A DNA stretch of 11,047 nt from NCBI GenBank assembly GCA_003132865.1, contig PKYZ01000257.1:18739-29785 (forward strand), given 5' to 3'. This DNA is from Bryobacterales bacterium (GTDB lineage: Bacteria > Acidobacteriota > Terriglobia > Bryobacterales > Bryobacteraceae). A model generated the notes under the pieces. The model searched no databases. It saw only the letters and a list, made by a program, of their open reading frames with translations, and was not told the origin of the DNA. How positions within the stretch are numbered: position 1 is the stretch's first letter; each line of letters starts with the position of its first letter. This document shows, in pieces, positions 6,363 through 11,047 of this stretch. The position numbers and the translations under genes were made by a program.

Positions 6363-6991
6363 GAGGCCCGATTCAGATCGTGGACCACGCAACGAAGGAT
6401 CTGGTCGAAGCGGAACTCTTTGACGAGGTGACGGTCGAACATTTTCTGGAGGCCCAAAAGGAGTGGCGGCCAGTCGTCATTGAAGCAGCGAAACAAATGG
6501 TCCAAGCAGGAGTGCCTCGGGAGTCGATTCCGCGGCACTGGCATTGGGACTGGAGCCGCAAAGAAGCGGACTTACGTGTTCTGGCATTCTCATTCTTTGG
6601 AATCAGCGTCAAGGGCAAGCTTCAGGGCCTGATGAAGTTGGAAACCGTAGGGAGATTCGGGAGGATTGCGTCACAGAAGGGGAAGCCGCTCATATATGTG
6701 GATTACCTGGAGACGGCCCCCTGGAATATCAAGCTGCTGATGCAGGCGCTGGGAAGGAGTCCGGAGTTTGGGGATATTGGTACACGACTCATTGAAGCGG
6801 GTGTACGCAAAAGCCTTGAGGAGGGCTTCAAGGGACGGTTAGCGCTCCATTCGCTTTCGGCTTCGGAGCGGTTCTACCTCGATGTATGCGGGATGACGGC
6901 AGTGGTTCGTGATCCTGCGAAGCAGAGCTTACTCTGGTGTGAATTCACACCGGAACAGGCGGAAGAGTTTCTCAATGAGGGTGCCGCATGA
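6359..6991 (+). CDS. GNAT-fold acetyltransferase-like protein
   Basis: This 210-residue protein looks like a divergent GNAT N-acetyltransferase. Residues 112-120 (IYVDYLETA) resemble the strand before the acetyl-CoA loop. Residues 138-165 (FGDIGTRLIEAGVRKSLEEG, then GRLALHS) match the motif A helix and following strand. FYLDVCGMT (172-180) and LLWCEFT (191-197) match the C-terminal GNAT pattern. The loop is atypical (GDIGTRL rather than the usual Q/RxxGxG/A), so catalysis is not assured. The N-terminal 100 residues match nothing I know. The GTG start overlaps the RHH stop by 4 bp, so translation is coupled. RHH-GNAT pairs are a known type II toxin-antitoxin layout (TacAT/AtaRT), but those toxins are usually shorter. 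Acetylation of a pathway component is an alternative role. Confidence 0.7.
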   Translation: MRGPIQIVDHATKDLVEAELFDEVTVEHFLEAQKEWRPVVIEAAKQMVQAGVPRESIPRHWHWDWSRKEADLRVLAFSFFGISVKGKLQGLMKLETVGRFGRIASQKGKPLIYVDYLETAPWNIKLLMQALGRSPEFGDIGTRLIEAGVRKSLEEGFKGRLALHSLSASERFYLDVCGMTAVVRDPAKQSLLWCEFTPEQAEEFLNEGAA

Positions 6992-7458
6992 ACATGAACG
7001 AGAACCGCAAATGGTTGATAGATAAAGCAGAGCAGGAAGACGGATGCTTGGTGTCGGTTGGCGGACTTGTCGATGCCTTAGAGCAGACAGAGCCGGCCCC
7101 GAGCAACGCAGTTCCCTTTAAGCATGCCTTTGTGCGATTCGTGCAACTGGCCCGGCGGGAGCGAAAACTGACGCTCGACCAGTTTGCGGAGAAGGTCGAT
7201 ATTGATCTGGCCGAACTACTGAAAATCGAGAAGGATGAGCAATACACGCCGGCGATTCGCACGGTGCACAAGATCGCTGAGTTTCTGAATATTCCCGAGA
7301 AGCGATTGATGGTGCTTGCCGGATTGCTCCGGGTGAAGGATGTGCAATTTCAAAAGGCCGCGCTGAAGTTCGCGGCAAGCTCGGAGCCCGTGGAAAGGCT
7401 CTCTCAAGAAGAGCACGCGGCTCTAGAGGAGTACGTGAAGTTCTTGTGCGACCGATAA
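6988..7458 (+). CDS. XRE-family helix-turn-helix regulator
   Basis: This 156-residue protein has an HTH_3-like domain at about residues 46-112: FVRFVQLARRERKLTLDQFAEK, then IDLAELLKIEKDEQYTPAIRTVHKIAEFLNIPEKRL. It has an acidic N-terminal arm and a C-terminal region (116-156) rich in charged helical residues. It starts with ATGA overlap on the GNAT gene, with GAGG upstream, and its 3' end overlaps the metallopeptidase gene by 13 bp. XRE regulators directly followed by an ImmA/IrrE peptidase form a known pair in which the peptidase inactivates the repressor upon a signal (ImmR/ImmA, DdrO/IrrE). The same logic is inferred here, with the divergent Ubl operon as a likely target. Confidence 0.9.
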   Translation: MNMNENRKWLIDKAEQEDGCLVSVGGLVDALEQTEPAPSNAVPFKHAFVRFVQLARRERKLTLDQFAEKVDIDLAELLKIEKDEQYTPAIRTVHKIAEFLNIPEKRLMVLAGLLRVKDVQFQKAALKFAASSEPVERLSQEEHAALEEYVKFLCDR

Positions 7459-8396
7459 AAAACCGCTTCCTTGAAGCGAGGACAGCCCGCGATATTGACG
7501 CCCTGGTTACGAAGATCCTTCGTGACCTAAGCGATCCCACGCGTCCCATTGATCTGGCTGAAGTTCGTGAACTGTTAAGACTTGACCGGCAGTACTACTC
7601 GTCGGCCGAGGACGGACTGCTCATGGAAATGGTGAGCAAGGTTAAGGTTGCCGGGAAACAGATCATCGCGCGGCCAACTCTCATTCTGGACGTCGTCCGC
7701 AAGTTCGACTTGAAAGCATTCTGGGTTCCTGACCGGAAGCGAATCATGGTTGACAGATCGCAGCCGGAGCTAAAGTGGCGGTGGAACGAAACTCACGAGA
7801 TTATCCACAGCATCGTGCCGTGGCACGGCGGAGCGATGATGGGGGACACAGAGTACACTCTGACTCCTGGCGGCCACGAGCAAGTTGAGGCAGAGGCGAA
7901 CTATGGAGCTGGACGGCTGCTCTTTCTCCAAGGACTCTTCGACGAATATGCTCGCAGTTCGAAAGTCTCGTTTGATTTAGTGCAGGGTGCAAAGAAGCAC
8001 TTCGGAAATACGTTGACAACGACCTTTTGGCGGCTGGTTGAGACCCTCGACATCCCGGCATTAGGCGTGATTGGCAAGCACCCCCATCACGACCGGCGGG
8101 AGATCGACCCAACGCAACCGTTTCGATACTTCGTTGGGTCACGTCGGTTTTTGGAGGAGTTTTCTTCCGTTACCGAAGCGGATGCATTTGCCATGGTAAA
8201 GAGCTATTGTTCTTGGAACAAGAGGGGTCCGCTCGGCCAGAAGGAATTGGTACTCACCGACGACAATGGCGACGAACACCTTTTCCTTTTTGAGACCTTC
8301 TCCAACTCGTACGATGTCTTCACGCTGATCACCCATGTACGGCGCCACGAACTGGTAGTGGCCGTTCCATCCCAGGCACCGCGTCCGTTTTTGTAG
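7446..8396 (+). CDS. ImmA/IrrE-type zinc metallopeptidase
   Basis: This is a 316-residue protein with a zincin core. HEIIH (H117, E118, H121) is the HExxH motif, and VEAEANYGAGRLLF (147-160) supplies the likely third ligand (E150, possibly E148) in the pattern seen in ImmA/IrrE peptidases. The N-terminal 100 residues and the long C-terminal region (about 165-316) are larger than in ImmA of ICEBs1, so extra sensing or substrate-binding parts are likely. GTG 7446 overlaps the end of the XRE gene, with AGAGGAG 14 nt upstream, so coupling is likely. The expected role is cleavage of the preceding XRE regulator under a stress or phage signal, which would derepress nearby genes. This is family knowledge applied to an unstudied pair. 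Confidence 0.88.
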   Translation: MRPIKNRFLEARTARDIDALVTKILRDLSDPTRPIDLAEVRELLRLDRQYYSSAEDGLLMEMVSKVKVAGKQIIARPTLILDVVRKFDLKAFWVPDRKRIMVDRSQPELKWRWNETHEIIHSIVPWHGGAMMGDTEYTLTPGGHEQVEAEANYGAGRLLFLQGLFDEYARSSKVSFDLVQGAKKHFGNTLTTTFWRLVETLDIPALGVIGKHPHHDRREIDPTQPFRYFVGSRRFLEEFSSVTEADAFAMVKSYCSWNKRGPLGQKELVLTDDNGDEHLFLFETFSNSYDVFTLITHVRRHELVVAVPSQAPRPFL

Positions 8397-8710
8397 GAAA
8401 GGCCGCCGCAAAGCCTGGAATCCGGATTAAGAAAGATAAGTGGAGTGGAGGCGCTAACGGGCCGATTCCTAGAAAGTTGACGGCAAATGCGCATCTCGGG
8501 GATGTGTGCAGTCGAAGCGGCCCAGGAAGTCCGGTTGGAGGAAGTTTGGAAGTCGGACCCGTCCCGTAGCGGATTCGTCCTGTGAAACGCCGGCCACGGC
8601 AGTAAAGCCAGCACGAATGGCAAACCCCTTGGGCGAACCGTCGGCTTGACGGACAACCGTGCGACCAAACGCGTTCCCACAAAGCGTGTCCGCCGGACGG
8701 CCCCACACCT
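8397..8710. other. Convergent intergenic region with a possible small minus-strand frame
   Basis: This stretch of 314 bases lies between convergent gene ends. No clear terminator was found. One minus-strand frame, from a GTG at 8708 (3 nt after the stop of the small gene) to a stop at 8469, would give 79 residues with a protein-like central part (FGRTVVRQADGSPKGFAIRA). It has no recognised domain and only a weak ribosome-binding site, so I do not call it a gene. Confidence 0.35.
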
Positions 8711-8956
8711 CTATTCGATTCTGGTCCCAAACGGCGCCATGCCCTTTGTAAGCACAGTCTTCGGAAACTCGCCGGAGCCGCAGATCGTAAATGACCCGAA
8801 ATCCTTGTACCAATCGCCCTCGGGCGCCCATGGGCCGGCATTCACCCAATCCTGTAATCGGCGAAGATCCTGGAGAGAAATCCGACGCTCCTCCACATGG
8901 GCAAGGATGTGCTCCCAGACAGGCTGCGGAAGACTAGAGAATCGGATCTTCGGCAA
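8711..8956 (-). CDS. Small uncharacterised protein paired with an RHH gene (toxin-antitoxin-like)
   Basis: This 81-residue soluble protein begins MPKIRFSSLPQPVWEHIL, continues with a charged helix (ISLQDLRRLQDWV) and a compact Gly/Trp-rich end (GDWYKDFGSF, CGSGEFPKTVLTKGMAP). I know no function; the sequence resembles short conserved proteins seen next to RHH genes in soil bacteria. The TTG start (8956) lies within the RHH gene's 3' end, giving a 23-bp overlap, with GGGAAAG about 6-9 nt upstream. Size, order and overlap fit the second gene of a type II toxin-antitoxin pair. No catalytic motif of known toxin families (PIN, RelE, MazF, HicA, GNAT) is visible, so that role is only a suggestion. 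Confidence 0.72.
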   Translation of the reverse strand: MPKIRFSSLPQPVWEHILAHVEERRISLQDLRRLQDWVNAGPWAPEGDWYKDFGSFTICGSGEFPKTVLTKGMAPFGTRIE

Positions 8957-9239
8957 TTGCGTCTTTCCCGAAAATGGCCCGGATCAGATCCTTACCCGCC
9001 TCGCCTTTGCGCTCGGGATCGGCCTCAGCCATGAAGCGGCGATAAGTCGCATTGAGATTCTCCCGCGCTGCAGCTTCAGACTCCACTCCGCGCTGCGCGA
9101 GCGCAACCAGTGCCCGGCTCATCGTAAGATGTTTTTTTCTGGCTACGCGCTCGACTTCAATTGCCAGCTCCGCTGGGATGGTGACACTCTGGCGGATGGA
9201 CGATGACGTTCGAATACGTTCCCTTGCGGGACTTTTCAT
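8934..9239 (-). CDS. Ribbon-helix-helix regulator or antitoxin
   Basis: This is a 101-residue protein with an RHH-like N-terminal half: the strand SIRQSVTIP (14-22), a helix ELAIEVERVARKKH and a second helix MSRALVALAQRGVE. The C-terminal half is charged (NLNATYRRFMAEADPERKGE, DLIRAIFG), as in antitoxins whose tail wraps a partner. The ATG at 9239 has only a poorly spaced GGGG upstream, so initiation may be weak or the leader very short. It overlaps the following small gene by 23 bp and is divergent from the crotonase gene. It would bind its own promoter in the 9240-9376 gap, where the palindrome TGATATCA (9247-9254) is a candidate site. Confidence 0.78.
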   Translation of the reverse strand: MKSPARERIRTSSSIRQSVTIPAELAIEVERVARKKHLTMSRALVALAQRGVESEAAARENLNATYRRFMAEADPERKGEAGKDLIRAIFGKDAIAEDPIL

Positions 9240-9376
9240 ACCCCTATGATATCAGCCGCACCAGCCTGGTGCACTTCGCGGCGCGGAAGAGAATTCCGCA
9301 TCCCACGCGTAAGGCTCCCGTGACCGACGCCGGGAACGGACGCAGTGCGCTCGCCCGTGTGCTACAGTAGCCGAAA

Positions 9377-10132
9377 ATGGAACATCTTGTATCCGAGCGC
9401 GACGGAAACCTGGCTATTTTGACCCTGGCGCGGGGCAAGGCCAATGCGTTGAACCACGCATTGATCGAGGAACTGTGCGGCGCAGTCGCCGCGGCGGCGG
9501 CCGACGACTCCGTGCGCGGGTTGGTGCTGGCCAGCGGCCGGCCGCGATTTTTTTCCAGCGGCTTCGATATCCGCGAGGTCTTCGCCTACGATCGCGACGG
9601 CATGGCCGCCTTCTTCGGCCGCTTTATCGATTTATATGAGAGCCTGTACGGCTTCCCCAAGCCGGTGGTGGCGGCGCTGAGTGGCCACACTTTCGCCGGT
9701 GGAGCGATCCTGGCGATTGCCTGCGATTTCCGCATCATGGCGGAGGGCGATTTCGGCTTCGCGCTGAACGAAGTCAACCTGGGGCTGGCGCTTTCGCCCA
9801 CCATCCGCCGGATGCTGGCGGATGCGGTGGGAGTGGCCCGCGTGCGGGAAGTGTTGCTGTTCGGCGAGCCGCTCACGCCGGCCCGCGCGCTGGAAATTGG
9901 CTTGGTGCGTGAACTGGCGCCGGCCGAACAGGTTCGCGACCGGGCCATCGCCTGCGCCCGGTTCCTGGCCGCCAAACCGCCGGCCGCCTATCGCGAGATC
10001 AAGCGCTCGCTGCGCGAGTCCGGCGGACGAGAAGACACACACACCGACCGCGCTACCCTCGGCCAGTTCCTCGATATGTGGTTCTCCGCGGAAGCGCAAG
10101 ACGCACGCCGCGCGGTCGCTTCCAGAATCTAG
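9377..10132 (+). CDS. Enoyl-CoA hydratase/isomerase (crotonase) family protein
   Basis: This crotonase-fold enzyme of 251 residues acts on acyl-CoA thioesters. The oxyanion-hole segments are present: FFSSGFDI (58-65) and SGHTFAGGAILAIACDF (102-118, with G108/G109). Compared with rat mitochondrial enoyl-CoA hydratase, the first catalytic glutamate (E144, in GGGCE) corresponds here to I111, while the second (E164, in PEI) corresponds to E132 in NEV. Having only the second glutamate is more typical of delta3-delta2 isomerases than of hydratases, so isomerase or another crotonase activity is more likely. The C-terminal helices (FLAAKPPAAYREIKRSLRE) are normal. The ATG at 9377 has no clear Shine-Dalgarno sequence. 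It stands alone on this strand, with no other beta-oxidation gene in view. Confidence 0.93.
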   Translation: MEHLVSERDGNLAILTLARGKANALNHALIEELCGAVAAAAADDSVRGLVLASGRPRFFSSGFDIREVFAYDRDGMAAFFGRFIDLYESLYGFPKPVVAALSGHTFAGGAILAIACDFRIMAEGDFGFALNEVNLGLALSPTIRRMLADAVGVARVREVLLFGEPLTPARALEIGLVRELAPAEQVRDRAIACARFLAAKPPAAYREIKRSLRESGGREDTHTDRATLGQFLDMWFSAEAQDARRAVASRI

Positions 10133-10183
10133 CGTGCGAGCCGCCAGGGCACGATGTCGATGTCACCAAAGATACGCCCGGAT

Positions 10184-10209
10184 AAACTAGGCAAACTGTA
10201 TCAAACTAG
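10184..10209. repeat. Three phased AAACT repeats upstream of the PEP-CTERM gene
   Basis: AAACTAG occurs at 10184 and 10203, with AAACTG at 10193 between them, so AAACT recurs at 9- and 10-bp steps. It lies just upstream of a possible promoter (TTGCAA 10216-10221, 17 bp, TATGCT 10239-10244). It may be an activator or repressor site; the evidence is spacing only. Confidence 0.35.
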
Positions 10210-10215
10210 TACCTG

Positions 10216-10244
10216 TTGCAATTCGCGGCGAACCGCTATATGCT
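10216..10244 (+). promoter_or_regulatory. Possible promoter of the PEP-CTERM gene
   Basis: TTGCAA (10216-10221) and TATGCT (10239-10244) are 17 bp apart, each matching the sigma-70 consensus at four of six positions. They overlap an upstream in-frame ATG at 10216, which favours the ATG at 10270 as the true start. Confidence 0.35.
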
Positions 10245-10269
10245 CACAATGAGGCGGCGAGACAATATT

Positions 10270-11025
10270 ATGATAAAGAGAGTCGTTTGCGTTGGAGCGT
10301 TGTGCTTGGCCTTTGCCGGTGCGAGTTTGCAGGCCGGCACCCTTATCCTGGGAGATCCTCCCATGCCGAACACGGGCAATTGCGATCCGTTCGGATGTCC
10401 AGCGTTTTTCGGTTTGGGAACCTATCAGCAAGTATATTTGAGCACAGCCTTCCCCGGTGCCATAACCATCGACGCCCTTACGTTCTTCCAAGGGCAGATA
10501 CTAAACAACGGCGGACTGCCCGCGGGCGGAACGTATACCCTGACCTTCTCTAACACGTCTGCTGCGCCCGGCAATCTCAACCTCACCGACCCCAACGGCA
10601 ATATCGGCTCGGGAAGCGAGGGATTCTTCACCGGAACGCTACCCGCCCTCACCGCGGATGGCACCGCAAAGCTATTGGCCTTTACCGGTACTCCCTTCGC
10701 GTACAATCCGGCCGACGGGAACCTGTTGCTGACGGTGGCGGTAACCGGCGCCACGAACTCCCAACCTTATCTCTCCCTGGACGAAGCGCAGTGCGGTCCG
10801 AAGACGTTTTGCCCGACGGGCTCGTCCGTGGTGTCGAGCAACGCATATTTTGGCGCCTATAAGGGGGCGCCGGTGAGCGGGGGAAACGACATCGGCGGAT
10901 TGGTTACGATATTCGACTACACTTCCCCTACTGGCGTTCCTACTCCTGAGCCGGGTTCTTTGCTTCTGGTTCTGGCAGGCATTGGACTGATCGGGTACCA
11001 GGGCCGCCGACGGCACAACCACTAG
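10270..11025 (+). CDS. PEP-CTERM sorting domain protein
   Basis: This 251-residue exported protein has an N-terminal signal peptide (MIKRVVCVGALCLAFAG, likely cleavage after LQA near residue 22) and a C-terminal PEP-CTERM tripartite signal: TPEPGS, a hydrophobic helix (LLLVLAGIGLIGY) and a basic end (QGRRRHNH). Such proteins are processed by an exosortase and are linked to exopolysaccharide and biofilm production. The body is rich in Gly, Thr, Asn and Pro, with four Cys (in CDPFGC and CGPKTFC) that could pair as disulfides after export. No enzymatic motif is seen. The open frame extends to an ATG at 10216, but ATG 10270 puts the basic signal-peptide start in place and leaves the candidate promoter outside the gene. 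No exosortase gene is in the window. Confidence 0.9.
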   Translation: MIKRVVCVGALCLAFAGASLQAGTLILGDPPMPNTGNCDPFGCPAFFGLGTYQQVYLSTAFPGAITIDALTFFQGQILNNGGLPAGGTYTLTFSNTSAAPGNLNLTDPNGNIGSGSEGFFTGTLPALTADGTAKLLAFTGTPFAYNPADGNLLLTVAVTGATNSQPYLSLDEAQCGPKTFCPTGSSVVSSNAYFGAYKGAPVSGGNDIGGLVTIFDYTSPTGVPTPEPGSLLLVLAGIGLIGYQGRRRHNH

Positions 11026-11047
11026 CCACCAGCCACCAACCACGGCG

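Noticed and set aside
11026..11047. CCACCA-type tandem repeat at the right end
   Set aside because: Only about three imperfect copies reach the window edge, too few to call a repeat array.

Overview
The window looks like a piece of a GC-rich acidobacterial chromosome (Solibacter/Bryobacter-like). This is inferred from three things: a PEP-CTERM surface protein, a HTH_34-type regulator paired with a six-helix membrane protein, and a Tat-exported aldo/keto reductase. No rRNA, tRNA, CRISPR array, integrase or transposase was seen.

Left flank (1-2956, all minus strand, about two-thirds GC by eye): an isoprenyl (undecaprenyl) diphosphate synthase, a small winged-helix regulator and a membrane protein form one transcription unit. 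It is driven by a near-consensus sigma-70 promoter at 1763-1791, placed so that the mRNA would be leaderless. Upstream of that unit is a Tat-signal aldo/keto reductase with its own ribosome-binding site. About 860 bases without a convincing gene follow (2957-3821).

Central accessory block (about 3822-8396, visibly lower GC): this is the main content. A minus-strand operon encodes a complete bacterial ubiquitin-like conjugation pathway in the order Ubl - E2 - JAB/JAMM protease - E1. It comprises a two-domain multiubiquitin protein ending in GG plus two residues, a Prok-E2_E-like E2, a protease with a complete JAMM motif, and a ThiF-fold E1. Overlapping stop/start codons tie E2, JAB and E1 together. 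The composition and gene order match anti-phage Bil/Bub systems. The E1 gene carries a one-base frameshift near 3927 that replaces its conserved C-terminal tail; removing one C restores a family-like ending with a CPHY motif. Transcribed divergently from a shared 140-bp control region with a perfect 10-bp inverted repeat is a four-gene plus-strand operon: ribbon-helix-helix protein, GNAT-fold protein, XRE regulator and ImmA/IrrE-type metallopeptidase. I infer that it regulates or accompanies the Ubl system, or is a toxin-antitoxin-like module.

Right flank (8397-11047): a two-gene minus-strand pair (RHH protein plus a small uncharacterised protein, toxin-antitoxin-like in layout), then on the plus strand a crotonase-fold enoyl-CoA hydratase/isomerase that lacks one of the two classical hydratase glutamates, and a PEP-CTERM sorted secreted protein.

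How the genes may work together: the JAB protease would trim the Ubl tail to expose GG, E1 would adenylate it, E2 would transfer it, and the XRE/ImmA and RHH/GNAT genes may control expression. All functions are inferred from sequence motifs recognised by eye; no database search was run.
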